Part shown: one piece after another, positions 32,621 to 41,308 of the stretch
How the letters are laid out: the number at the start of each line of letters is the position of its first letter
How positions within the stretch are numbered: position 1 is the first letter of the stretch
Assembly: GCF_000285555.1 (NCBI RefSeq)
Contig: NZ_HE610996.1
Span: forward strand, 363,052-427,051
Reading direction: 5' to 3'
Origin: Kurthia massiliensis
GTDB lineage: Bacteria; Bacillota; Bacilli; Bacillales_A; Planococcaceae
DNA: 64,000 nt
The notes under the pieces: generated by a model
What the model was told of the DNA's origin: nothing
Seen by the model: the letters and a program-made list of their open reading frames with translations, nothing else
Databases searched by the model: none
Position numbers and translations under genes: made by a program

Positions 32621-33409
32621 TTATTTCCGTTCCATTTTACCAATTTTTAGTCGAAGTTTCTCTTTCTTCGTGCGTCCTTCTATCGACATTACCCATAAAC
32701 GGCCAACACCACGAATCGAAATTAAATCGGACTCATGCAGTTCAAATGCAGTTTGCTCACGAACCGCGTAGTTCACTTTCACTTTGCCCGCTTCGATATA
32801 CATCGCCGCTTTTTGGCGCGAAATTGCCGGGTAACTAGAAGCAATCACTGCATCTAATCGTAACGATGAAGCGGTAATCATCGACTCTTGCCACATGTCT
32901 ACAGCTGGCAATAGCGTTTCCATGTCTGTGACAGATTGCACAACAACTTTACTTTTTGCGATCGACGTTAAATTTGCACGAACGTAATCAGCGACTTCTT
33001 TTGCAACGACAAATTGCACGACATCGACGCCTACTCTTATATCTCCAAATTTAGCGCGGTCTAACCCTAGACTCAGTAAAGCACCTAATACGTCTGGATG
33101 TTTCAACTGTACAAACTTCGATGGATAGCGTACGCTTAGTACCTCTAGTTCGTAATCTTCAAATGTCGGTGTTAAATAAGATGGATACAATAATACGCGC
33201 TGTCTTTCTGGCGCATCAAATCCGCCATGAAACCCAATTTGAATATCATCATGCTGTCCAATAAGTGATTTGACGATCATCACTTGACGAGGGTCCAAAA
33301 AAGGTGTTGTCTTCGGCGCATAGAAATCTTCTACTTGGTGTTTCCATTCTAATACTTGTTCAATAAATTCGCGCTCTTCTGGTCTGAAATGTTGTAAAAT
33401 GTGATCCAT
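32621..33409 (-). CDS. ylmH: S4-domain RNA-binding protein YlmH
   Basis: 262 residues with a C-terminal S4 domain (about 180-245: LRLDAVIASSYPAISRQKAAMYIEAGKVKVNY). YlmH homologues bind the 50S subunit, and recent work links them to ribosome quality control alongside RqcP. The frame could start at a TTG two codons upstream, but the ribosome site AAAGGA touches that TTG, so the ATG at 33409 is preferred. Located between yggT and divIVA as usual. Confidence 0.9.
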   Translation of the reverse strand: MDHILQHFRPEEREFIEQVLEWKHQVEDFYAPKTTPFLDPRQVMIVKSLIGQHDDIQIGFHGGFDAPERQRVLLYPSYLTPTFEDYELEVLSVRYPSKFVQLKHPDVLGALLSLGLDRAKFGDIRVGVDVVQFVVAKEVADYVRANLTSIAKSKVVVQSVTDMETLLPAVDMWQESMITASSLRLDAVIASSYPAISRQKAAMYIEAGKVKVNYAVREQTAFELHESDLISIRGVGRLWVMSIEGRTKKEKLRLKIGKMERK

Positions 33410-33440
33410 AGTCAATCCTTTCTGACGCCTCTAAATAACA

Positions 33441-33470
33441 AGAGGAATCGCGTTTTTTCACGATTCCTCT
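33441..33470 (-). terminator. Hairpin between yggT and ylmH
   Basis: AGAGGAATCG / CGATTCCTCT, 10-bp perfect stem with a 10-nt loop containing T6. The minus-strand downstream tract TTGTTATTT is only moderately T-rich, so this may be a weak internal terminator or an mRNA-stabilising hairpin. Confidence 0.5.
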
Positions 33471-33494
33471 CTGTTTATGAAGCGCTTTTATGTT

Positions 33495-33755
33495 TTATAA
33501 TACAAAGCTTAATACGTTAAATAGACCGATTTGAATAAATTTTAATGCAAGTAATGCAACAATCGGTGAAATATCGATCATACCGATTGATGGAATAAAC
33601 TTACGGAAAATCGATAAATACGGTTCAACGATTTTTTCTAAAATGCGTCCAAATTTTGATTCTTGTAAGCCAGGCAACCAACTCATTAAAATGTAAATAA
33701 TGATCGCGAATGAATACACTTGGAATGCATAAGCAATAATTAATCCTAAATTCAT
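33495..33755 (-). CDS. ylmG: YggT family membrane protein (YlmG)
   Basis: 86 residues, two hydrophobic helices (about 5-27 and 62-84) joined by the conserved LSWLPGLQESKFGRILEKIVEPYL-type loop (here MSWLPGL... and EPYLSIFRKFIP). YggT proteins are linked to cell division and membrane protein insertion but the activity is unknown. ATG with AAGGAG upstream. Between sepF and ylmH, the standard place. Confidence 0.9.
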   Translation of the reverse strand: MNLGLIIAYAFQVYSFAIIIYILMSWLPGLQESKFGRILEKIVEPYLSIFRKFIPSIGMIDISPIVALLALKFIQIGLFNVLSFVL

Positions 33756-33773
33756 ACGTGTCCTTTACTCTCC

Positions 33774-34325
33774 TTAGTACTGATCTTCCTCGTAATAATA
33801 CTCAGAAATCGCACCATCTATTTCGACATTGTCTGGTGTACATAAGAAAATGTCGATACCAATCTTTTTAATCTCACCATTTAATGCATATACTGTACCG
33901 CTTAAGAAATCGATAATACGCTTACCATTTTCTTTATCGATACGTTGTAAATTAACGACCGCTGACTTTTTGTTGCGAATGCATTCAGCAATATCTTGTG
34001 CTTCTGAATACATGCGTGGCTCAAATAAATTCACTTTCGTTGTGCGGTTCATGCTCACGACATTATTTGGCTTTTTCTCAACGACTTGCATTTGCGCCAC
34101 TTGTTGTGGTGGCATATTTGATGCAACTTGCTGTGTTTTACGCGGTGCTTGTTGCACTTTACGTGGCGTTGCCATTTGCTGTGGTGCCATTTGCTGTGGT
34201 GCTTGTTGCATGTGTTGCACAGGCTGTTGTGGCTGTTGAGGACGTTTTTTAGGCGCTTGTGCGACTTCTTCTTCGTATTCCTCTTCTTCTTTTAAGTAGA
34301 AAAAATCTTTAATGAAATTTTTCAT
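33774..34325 (-). CDS. sepF: Cell division protein SepF
   Basis: Membrane-tethered FtsZ-binding protein that bundles Z filaments. 183 residues from the ATG at 34325 (AGGAGG 9 bases upstream; the longer open frame runs into yggS). The N-terminal amphipathic anchor [16 protein letters not shown] is followed by a long Gln/Pro/Met-rich linker (about 30-85), then the conserved SepF core with [16 protein letters not shown] and ends [22 protein letters not shown]. The Gln-rich linker is longer and more repetitive than in B. subtilis. Confidence 0.95.
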   Translation of the reverse strand: MKNFIKDFFYLKEEEEYEEEVAQAPKKRPQQPQQPVQHMQQAPQQMAPQQMATPRKVQQAPRKTQQVASNMPPQQVAQMQVVEKKPNNVVSMNRTTKVNLFEPRMYSEAQDIAECIRNKKSAVVNLQRIDKENGKRIIDFLSGTVYALNGEIKKIGIDIFLCTPDNVEIDGAISEYYYEEDQY

Positions 34326-34338
34326 ATACGGTCTCCTC

Positions 34339-35019
34339 CTATCCGTCGAGTCCAACAAGCGCTGTACCGATACGAACATATGTAGAGCCTTCTTCTACGG
34401 CGATTGCCACATCTTGTGACATCCCCATCGATAATTCTGTGCAAGGCGCGTGGTCGTATTGTCGTTGAGCAATCGTTTGTTGGAGCTCTTTTAATCCTTT
34501 AAATGTATTACGAATTACTGTTTCATCTTCTGTGTTAGGGGCCATCGTCATTAATCCAACGACGCGAATATGTGAAAATGTTGATAGTTGCTCAATAAAT
34601 GGTATCACTTCTGCAACTGTTAAACCGTGTTTCGAATCTTCACCAGATACATTGACTTGTACGAAGCAATTGATGATTTTTTTCGCACGTTTATCAATTT
34701 CTTCTGCTAAACTTAAGCGATCTAATGAATGAATATAATCGATGTGATCCAATACTTTGCGTACTTTACGTGTTTGCATAGAACCGATATAGTGCCATAC
34801 AGCACCTTCTGTAATCGTTTCTTGCTTTTCAAGTAGCGGTTCTGGACGGTTTTCACCTAAATGTTGAAGGCCAGCTGCAAGCGCCTCTTGAGCACGTTCT
34901 GTCGTTACTTGTTTTGTAACGGCTACAATTGTTACTTCTTTAGGATCGCGACCTACTTTTTTACAAGCTTCATCGATTTGTTGTTGTATACGTTGTAAAT
35001 TATCAATAATTTTTGTCAT
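34339..35019 (-). CDS. ylmE: PLP homeostasis protein YggS/YlmE
   Basis: Fold-type III PLP-binding protein without known catalysis, important for vitamin B6 balance. 226 residues. PLP Lys in [10 protein letters not shown] near residue 36; family motifs [13 protein letters not shown] (usually HFIGxLQxNK), LSMGMSQD and VRIGTAL(V)G are present. ATG at 35019; the ribosome site is weak. In B. subtilis ylmD (pgeF-like) precedes it, but here there is none. It has its own promoter in the gap after ftsZ. Confidence 0.93.
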   Translation of the reverse strand: MTKIIDNLQRIQQQIDEACKKVGRDPKEVTIVAVTKQVTTERAQEALAAGLQHLGENRPEPLLEKQETITEGAVWHYIGSMQTRKVRKVLDHIDYIHSLDRLSLAEEIDKRAKKIINCFVQVNVSGEDSKHGLTVAEVIPFIEQLSTFSHIRVVGLMTMAPNTEDETVIRNTFKGLKELQQTIAQRQYDHAPCTELSMGMSQDVAIAVEEGSTYVRIGTALVGLDG

Positions 35020-35064
35020 TATTAATCCCAGCTTTTCAAATTACTTGTCAATCATTTTGTTTTT

Positions 35065-35093
35065 ATTTTAACAAGCATACGCTTATTAATCAA
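35065..35093 (-). promoter_or_regulatory. Putative promoter for ylmE-sepF-ylmG-ylmH-divIVA
   Basis: Minus-strand TTGATT (35088-35093) and TAAAAT (35065-35070) with a 17-base spacer, 46 bases before the ylmE ATG and after the ftsZ terminator. Confidence 0.6.
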
Positions 35094-35194
35094 CGAATTC
35101 CCGCAATCGAAAACGATTTCGATGCATAGTTGTCCTATTCCCGCTAGAAACGTTTAAAAACATTCTATGAAATGACGATAATCGCCAAAACGCT

Positions 35195-35229
35195 ATAAAA
35201 AAAAGTGAGCCGCGACGTGCGACTCACTT
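35195..35229 (-). terminator. ftsZ terminator
   Basis: Minus strand AAGTGAGTCGC / GCGGCTCACTT (one G-U), 5-nt loop, followed by T8. It closes the dcw transcript 15 bases beyond the ftsZ stop. Confidence 0.88.
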
Positions 35230-35243
35230 ATAATAACTTACGA

Positions 35244-36443
35244 TTATCGACGGTTGCGACGGTTACGTAAGAATGTTGGAATGTCTAATTCATCTTGTTG
35301 TGGTTGTTGCTCATATTGTGGTTGAGCAGGTTGTTGTGGTGCTTGTTGTTCGTATTGAGGTTGCACCGGTTGTTGCACTTGTTGTTGTGGTGCTTGTTGA
35401 TGCTGTTGTGGTGCTTGTTGCACTGGACGAGCTGGTTGAGACGGACGTTGCATACCAGGTTGTTGTGGTTGGTAAGCATTGTGCGAATCAGAGAAGTCCG
35501 TTGCGATAACTGTTACGACGATTTCATCTTTTAAGTTGTCGTTAATTACGGCACCGAAAATGATGTTTTCGTCGTCATCTGGTGCTGCTGCGCTTGAGAT
35601 GATATCAGCTGCTTCTTGAACTTCGAATAAGCTTAAGCTTGAGCCACCAGTAATGTTTAATAGTACGCCTTTAGCGCCGGCAATTGATGTTTCAAGTAAT
35701 GGACTTGAAATGGCTTTTTTCGCCGCTTCTTCAGCACGTTTTTCACCTGTTGCAATACCGATACCCATTAATGCTGAACCTTTGTTAGACATGATTGTTT
35801 TCACATCGGCAAAGTCAAGGTTGATTAAACCAGGGACAGCGATTAAGTCAGAGATACCTTGTACACCTTGGCGTAATACGTTATCCGCTTCACGGAACGC
35901 TTCAAGCATTGGTGTGTTTTTATCAACGATTTCAAGAAGACGATCATTTGGAATTACGATTAACGTATCTACTGCTTCTTTCATTGTTGCTGTACCAGCT
36001 AACGCTTGAGATTGACGTTTACGGCCTTCGAAAGAGAACGGACGAGTGACAACACCAACTGTTAATGCGCCAAGATCGCGAGCGATTTGAGCGATAACAG
36101 GTGCTGCACCAGTACCAGTACCGCCACCCATACCTGCAGTAACGAATACCATATCCGCGCCTTGTAATGTTTCTTCGATTTGTTCTTTGCTTTCTTCAGC
36201 AGCTTTTTTACCAACTTCAGGGTTTGCACCGGCACCAAGACCACGCGTTAATTTATCCCCAATTTGTAATTTAATATCTGCTTGTGATGTTAGTAATGCT
36301 TGTGCATCAGTGTTTACAGCGATGAATTCAACGCCTTGTACGCCGTGTTCAATCATACGGTTGACCGCGTTGTTACCGCCGCCACCAACACCAATAACTT
36401 TGATTACTGCTAGTGGGTTTTCGTTCTGTTCGAAACCAATCAT
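35244..36443 (-). CDS. ftsZ: Cell division GTPase FtsZ
   Basis: Tubulin-like GTPase forming the Z ring. 399 residues. GTP signature GGGTGTGAA (106-114), N-terminal [14 protein letters not shown]7-loop NLDFADVK (about 208-215). A disordered linker rich in Gln, Pro and Ala (about 318-388, repeated QQAPQQ-like units) leads to the conserved C-terminal peptide [16 protein letters not shown] that binds FtsA and SepF. ATG with AGGAGG. Directly after ftsA. Confidence 0.98.
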   Translation of the reverse strand: MIGFEQNENPLAVIKVIGVGGGGNNAVNRMIEHGVQGVEFIAVNTDAQALLTSQADIKLQIGDKLTRGLGAGANPEVGKKAAEESKEQIEETLQGADMVFVTAGMGGGTGTGAAPVIAQIARDLGALTVGVVTRPFSFEGRKRQSQALAGTATMKEAVDTLIVIPNDRLLEIVDKNTPMLEAFREADNVLRQGVQGISDLIAVPGLINLDFADVKTIMSNKGSALMGIGIATGEKRAEEAAKKAISSPLLETSIAGAKGVLLNITGGSSLSLFEVQEAADIISSAAAPDDDENIIFGAVINDNLKDEIVVTVIATDFSDSHNAYQPQQPGMQRPSQPARPVQQAPQQHQQAPQQQVQQPVQPQYEQQAPQQPAQPQYEQQPQQDELDIPTFLRNRRNRR

Positions 36444-36495
36444 CTCTATTCCTCCTATTTCGTTCTGTCACTCTCTATATCATTACGACGATTTT

Positions 36496-37812
36496 TTAGT
36501 CTAAAATGCTTTTAAACAGTCTTTTTACTTTGTCTGTAATTTTTTCTTTCGGTTCTTCCTCAACATATTCCTCGCGTAGCGTAGGTTGTTGTGGTGCAGC
36601 GTAATCCATTTGATCGTCATGATCAAGTGTTTGTTGCATCATCGGATCAATCGATTGCGTATCGTGTTTACGATAGAACTGATCGTCTTCGTATGCATAA
36701 CGGATTAAGTTGACTGCTGATGTGAATTCCGGATCGCGTACCCCAATGTATTGAGGCGCTGCAATACGTACACGTGTTTTCAGACAGTCGCGTGCCAATT
36801 GAGCAATACCTTCTAACTTCGCAACACCGCCTGTTAAAACGACGCCACCAGGAAGACCTGTTAAGTTTTGACGATAAAACTCATCTAAAACTAGATCGAA
36901 TAGCTCTTCAAGGCGCATGCTAATGATTTCAGCAATATAACGTTGGCTAAATTGCTCTTTCGTATCGGCACCGATTACAGGCACGTCAAACACTTCATTA
37001 TCAGACGCTTCATGGAAGTAAGCATGTCCGTATTCTAATTTGATTTTTTCTGCTTGTTCAGTAGATGTGCGCAATACGACAGATAAATCTTTTGTAATGT
37101 TGTCGCCACCTACTGGAATAACAGCTGCATGGATTAATTGTTCATCTTTAAAGACACCAATCGTCGTCGTTTCCCCACCGATATCAATCAATGTTGTACC
37201 ACGATTTTTTTCATCTTTTGTAAGAGCAAAAGCACCTGTCGCTAAAGGCTGTAAGTAAATTTCTTGAATTTCTAATCCTGCTTTTTCAACGCAACGTAAA
37301 ACATTGTGTAATACTGTTTTAGAAGTTGTAATCATCGTTGCATCTACTTCTAATCGAATACCTAGCATGCCACGTGGATCTTTAATTTCTGACACGCTAT
37401 CAACTGTGTAATAGCGTGGTACAAGATTGATTTGCTCACGCTCTGGTGAAAGAGACATCATCTGAGCAGCATCTAATACGCGATCTACATCATCAGACGT
37501 AATTTCACGATTATCATCACTCTTCACGACTGCTACGACACCTTTCGTATCTTGTAGCATAACGTGATTCGCTGGAATACCTAAAATGACCTTATGTATC
37601 GACATACCGATCATTCGTTCAGCTTGTACAACTGCACGTTTTATCGATTGTACGGTTGCATCGATATCGACGATGCTCCCTTTACGAATACCTGTAGATT
37701 TAGCATTCCCTACACCAATAATATGTACGGCCTCATCACTAACTTTACCGATAATACATTTTACTGACGTAGAACCTATATCAAGCGATACATATACTTC
37801 TGGTTCACCCAT
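36496..37812 (-). CDS. ftsA: Cell division protein FtsA
   Basis: Actin-like protein that anchors FtsZ filaments to the membrane. 438 residues. [14 protein letters not shown] (phosphate 1), the [13 protein letters not shown] segment (phosphate 2), [12 protein letters not shown] (adenosine site). The C-terminal amphipathic membrane-targeting helix is [18 protein letters not shown] with AAAGGAGG 6 bases upstream. Confidence 0.97.
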   Translation of the reverse strand: MGEPEVYVSLDIGSTSVKCIIGKVSDEAVHIIGVGNAKSTGIRKGSIVDIDATVQSIKRAVVQAERMIGMSIHKVILGIPANHVMLQDTKGVVAVVKSDDNREITSDDVDRVLDAAQMMSLSPEREQINLVPRYYTVDSVSEIKDPRGMLGIRLEVDATMITTSKTVLHNVLRCVEKAGLEIQEIYLQPLATGAFALTKDEKNRGTTLIDIGGETTTIGVFKDEQLIHAAVIPVGGDNITKDLSVVLRTSTEQAEKIKLEYGHAYFHEASDNEVFDVPVIGADTKEQFSQRYIAEIISMRLEELFDLVLDEFYRQNLTGLPGGVVLTGGVAKLEGIAQLARDCLKTRVRIAAPQYIGVRDPEFTSAVNLIRYAYEDDQFYRKHDTQSIDPMMQQTLDHDDQMDYAAPQQPTLREEYVEEEPKEKITDKVKRLFKSILD

Positions 37813-38017
37813 TGCGGCACCTCCTTTTACTTTATCTGTTATTCTATAGTTTATTGCAAAACATTTTCATTGTCTAAAGATATTGTGAAAACAATTTCGT
37901 TCCTTACGAAATTCGCTATACCTTTTCCCTTGTTTCTATGCCTAGAAACACTGTATATAACGTATTATTTCATATTTTCTCGCATATTACACGCACGAGA
38001 AGAAATTTTTCACAAAA
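37813..38017. other. divIB-ftsA gap with inverted repeats
   Basis: No gene. It contains ATTTCGT/ACGAAAT (37908-37926) and TGTTTCTA/TAGAAACA with a TGCC loop (37941-37960). A minus-strand TAGACA / TAAACT pair with a 17-base spacer could serve as an ftsA promoter. ylxW, ylxX and sbp, which stand here in B. subtilis, are absent. Confidence 0.5.
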
Positions 38018-38815
38018 TCATTTTTTTTCATATTCTTTGAAGAAATCTCCAACTTCGAGTATTAAAGCACCCTTTTTCTTATTCTCTTTTTTCAGCTGTT
38101 CAATCATCGTCGGATAATACTGTAATTTTTCTGCTAAATTCTTTAAATCACCTTGGACAATATAGCCATCAGTCATATAAAGCCTTACGCCATCAGTATA
38201 ATCTTGTGACATATTTGGTGTGACTTCAGAAATAGAATGAAGGAGTTCTTCATCTAGTTTCGCCAATTCGACGACCGTTTTTTCTCGAAGTTCCGCTGAC
38301 TTAAAGCTCGTCATAATCGGCATATCAATTTCAGTAGCTTCTTTGTTCATCGGTAAAATGGCACCATTTTCGAGCACATACTCTAAACGATCTGTATCAT
38401 TTCGAACGTAAGCAACAGGTTTGTATTCTTTGACACGTATGTGAATGTCACTCGGCCATTTTCGACTGACCGTAACCGATTGAACGGTCTTTTCCTGTTT
38501 CAGTCGTGTGATAACTTCTTCATTGCGATAGCCCCAAAGCGATTCATTCACATGAAGCCCTGATTTTTGCTCATAATAGGTAGACGGCTGTAACGCTGCA
38601 CCCTTTACCGTAATCTTTTCAATATGACTAATTGGCAATTGTAAGTAAAGAAGTGCGAGCAAGCAGATGCCTAACATGCCCATAATAAGCATGTACTTTT
38701 TCGTTTGCTTATTCATCGGTTTTGGCGGACGCTTTTGTTTCTTCGGTTTTTTAGACGGAGATTTTTTCTCTTGCGCCGCTTCTTGCAACTTAGAAAATTC
38801 GATAATTTTCTCCAT
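38018..38815 (-). CDS. divIB: Division septum protein DivIB/FtsQ
   Basis: Bitopic membrane protein of the FtsQLB complex. 265 residues: a basic cytoplasmic tail rich in Lys/Pro (about 15-37), one transmembrane helix (about 39-61), a POTRA domain beginning ISHIEKITVKGAALQPSTYYEQKSG, then the beta domain. Sequence ends EVGDFFKEYEKK, without the long gamma tail of B. subtilis. Adjacent to murD as in Staphylococcus. Confidence 0.92.
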   Translation of the reverse strand: MEKIIEFSKLQEAAQEKKSPSKKPKKQKRPPKPMNKQTKKYMLIMGMLGICLLALLYLQLPISHIEKITVKGAALQPSTYYEQKSGLHVNESLWGYRNEEVITRLKQEKTVQSVTVSRKWPSDIHIRVKEYKPVAYVRNDTDRLEYVLENGAILPMNKEATEIDMPIMTSFKSAELREKTVVELAKLDEELLHSISEVTPNMSQDYTDGVRLYMTDGYIVQGDLKNLAEKLQYYPTMIEQLKKENKKKGALILEVGDFFKEYEKK

Positions 38816-38835
38816 GCTCTCACTTCTTTCTTAAA

Positions 38836-40191
38836 TTATTGCTGAAGTGCTTGGACAGCTTTCACGAAGCGTTCACCGCGTACTTCAAAGCGTGGGTATT
38901 GATCCCAACTTGCACACGCTGGTGATAGCAATACGATGTCCCCTTCACGAGAGACCGCATATGCTTTTTCTACCGCGTCTTCAATAACTTCTGCTTTGAC
39001 AATCGTTTCAACGCCACAGTCTTTTGCAAATTCAGCGAAGCGATCAGCCGTTTCACCTGATACGACAACAGCGTGAACATTTGGCATAAATTCACGTAAA
39101 TCTTCGAATGAATGGCCACGATCTAAACCACCAGCAAGCAATACGATTGGTTGTTTAAACGCTGATAATGCACTACGTGTTGCCAATGTATTCGTCGCTT
39201 TTGAATCGTTGTAAAATTTACGACCGTTCAATTCTGTGACGAATTGTGTACGGTGCTCTACACCTGCAAATGTCGCTAATACGTGTTCCATTGCATCTTG
39301 TGGTGTATCAAGTAATTTCGCTGCTGCGATCGCACACATAACGTTTTCAACATTATGTTTACCTGGAAGTGCAATGATGCTACGTTTCATAAACGCTTCG
39401 CCATTCCAGTAAATATTTTCCTCATCACAGCTAATCCCTTGTTCTAAAATGTGTGTTGATGAGAACGGGATTTTTTGTGCTTTTGATTGTGCTGCATGAC
39501 TTGTTACGATTTCTTGATCTGCATTGTAAATTAAGAAATCTTGCTCATCTTGGTTACGTGTTACATTGAATTTTGCTTTCGCATATTCTTCCATTGTGCC
39601 ATGGTAATCAATATGTGCTTCAAACAAGTTTGTCCAAATCGCAATACGCGGTTTGAACGCTTGCGTACCCATTAGTTGGAATGAAGATAGCTCTGTAACG
39701 ATGACGTTATCAGCTGTTGCTTCTGCTGCAACGCCACATGCTACTGTACCGATATTACCGGCAATTAAAGGTTGTTTTTTACCTTCGTTTAAAATGTTAA
39801 ATAACAATGTTGTTGTCGTCGTTTTACCATTTGAACCTGTAATACCAATCATCGGTGCTTCGCTAATTAAGTACGCTAATTCCACCTCGGTCCATACCGG
39901 AATACCACGTTTTAACGCATCTTTAACGATGATGTTTGAATATGGAATCCCTGGATTTTTGACAACGACTTCGAAGCCTTCATCAAGTAAATCTTCTGGG
40001 TGACGGCCACAAATAACATGCATTCCTTGTTCTAGTAAACGTTTTGCCGCGTCATTTTCTTCAAATGGTTTTGAATCATTGACCGTTACAAACGCGCCTA
40101 ATTTATGGAGTAGTTCCGCTGCTGCCACACCACTTTTTGCTAAACCTAACACTAATACTTTTTTATGTTCGAACATTGTTATTTTTTTCAT
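38836..40191 (-). CDS. murD: UDP-N-acetylmuramoylalanine--D-glutamate ligase
   Basis: Adds D-Glu to UDP-MurNAc-L-Ala in the cytosol. 451 residues. ATP loop GITGSNGKTTT (116-126), Rossmann N-terminus VLVLGLAKSG, and the third-domain DSKATN motif. The open frame extends nine codons into mraY, but GGAGG precedes the ATG at 40191 at 9 bases, and mraY ends one base before. murG does not follow. Confidence 0.97.
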   Translation of the reverse strand: MKKITMFEHKKVLVLGLAKSGVAAAELLHKLGAFVTVNDSKPFEENDAAKRLLEQGMHVICGRHPEDLLDEGFEVVVKNPGIPYSNIIVKDALKRGIPVWTEVELAYLISEAPMIGITGSNGKTTTTTLLFNILNEGKKQPLIAGNIGTVACGVAAEATADNVIVTELSSFQLMGTQAFKPRIAIWTNLFEAHIDYHGTMEEYAKAKFNVTRNQDEQDFLIYNADQEIVTSHAAQSKAQKIPFSSTHILEQGISCDEENIYWNGEAFMKRSIIALPGKHNVENVMCAIAAAKLLDTPQDAMEHVLATFAGVEHRTQFVTELNGRKFYNDSKATNTLATRSALSAFKQPIVLLAGGLDRGHSFEDLREFMPNVHAVVVSGETADRFAEFAKDCGVETIVKAEVIEDAVEKAYAVSREGDIVLLSPACASWDQYPRFEVRGERFVKAVQALQQ

Positions 40192-40192
40192 C

Positions 40193-41167
40193 CTATAAAA
40201 CCTCCGCAACCACTGCAATCACTGCTACGATGACTCCGACGCCCCAAAATGTTAGCACAACGCGCCATTCTGACCAGCCAGATAATTCGAAGTGGTGATG
40301 AATTGGCGTCATTTTAAATACACGTTTCCCTGTTTTTTTGAATACGGCTACTTGAATCATTACTGAAGCTGTTTCAACAACGAATACTAAACCGATAATT
40401 AATAATAATAATTCTTGGTGCGTTAAAATTGATAGTACGGCTAATGCGCCACCAAGTGCTAACGAACCTGTATCACCCATGAATACTTTCGCTGGGTTTT
40501 TGTTGAATACTAGGAAACCTAGTAATGCGCCTGTTACTGCGAATGCAAATACGGCTAAATCGTATTGTTCTTGAACAAGTGCGATAATTGCGTATGCTAA
40601 GAACGCAACTGAACCTGTACCTGATACTAAACCATCTAGACCATCTGTTAAGTTTACTGCATTAGAGAAACCTACTAACCAGAAGATCATAAATAATACG
40701 TACACCCATCCTAAATGTAAATCATAGTTTGTGAATGGAATGTGTAACTCGTTTTCAAAACCACCAGCATTGGCAATTAAGAAGTACGCCACAACTGAGA
40801 TGACGATTTGTAATAATAATTTTTGTAAAGAAGTTAAACCTAGATTACGTTTAAAGAACACTTTAAGACCGTCATCTAAGAATCCAACAATACCGAAACC
40901 TACTAAAACGATTAATAATGTAACTGATTCAGTTGAAATTAATCCCTTTCCTGCTCCAATAATCAATGTTGTTAAAATAATGGCAATCAAGAAGATCATA
41001 CCACCCATTGTAGGGGTACCGGCTTTTTTCATATGAGATTTTGGCCCTTCTTCACGAATACTTTGACCGAATTTCAAGCGGTGTAACGCTGGAATTAACA
41101 TCGGTGAAAGAATGACAGAAATGGCAAATGCGACGATTAACGTCAAGAACACTGTTGATGCTGACAT
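40193..41167 (-). CDS. mraY: Phospho-N-acetylmuramoyl-pentapeptide transferase
   Basis: Integral membrane enzyme making lipid I. 324 residues, ten predicted hydrophobic helices. Key motifs: [10 protein letters not shown] (with preceding KSH), NLTDGLDGL and [12 protein letters not shown] with Mg-binding Asp residues, and [12 protein letters not shown] with AGGAG upstream. Two structured bases groups (a hairpin at 41267-41305) separate it from pbp. Confidence 0.97.
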   Translation of the reverse strand: MSASTVFLTLIVAFAISVILSPMLIPALHRLKFGQSIREEGPKSHMKKAGTPTMGGMIFLIAIILTTLIIGAGKGLISTESVTLLIVLVGFGIVGFLDDGLKVFFKRNLGLTSLQKLLLQIVISVVAYFLIANAGGFENELHIPFTNYDLHLGWVYVLFMIFWLVGFSNAVNLTDGLDGLVSGTGSVAFLAYAIIALVQEQYDLAVFAFAVTGALLGFLVFNKNPAKVFMGDTGSLALGGALAVLSILTHQELLLLIIGLVFVVETASVMIQVAVFKKTGKRVFKMTPIHHHFELSGWSEWRVVLTFWGVGVIVAVIAVVAEVL

Positions 41168-41266
41168 GTTTTATACTACTCCTTTAAACTTTTAAATACG
41201 TTATCTATCATAGTAGTTTCACTTTAAAATGAAAAGTCTTTTTCAAGAAAACCACTTTACAATTCA

Positions 41267-41305
41267 ATCACAAATATGACAGCATACATGCTGCCATATC
41301 GTGAT
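41267..41305 (-). other. Hairpin between pbp and mraY
   Basis: ATATGGCAGCAT / ATGCTGTCATAT (one G-U) with a 2-nt loop, enclosed by ATCAC/GTGAT. No T tract follows on the minus strand, so it is unlikely to be a simple terminator; mRNA processing or stability is more plausible. The remaining bases to mraY hold nothing else. Confidence 0.6.
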
Positions 41306-41308
41306 CAT

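Noticed and set aside
35273-35534. Overlapping plus-strand open frames rich in Leu/Val opposite the ftsZ linker
   Set aside because: They are the complement of CAA/CCA codon repeats in ftsZ; no ribosome site or family resemblance.
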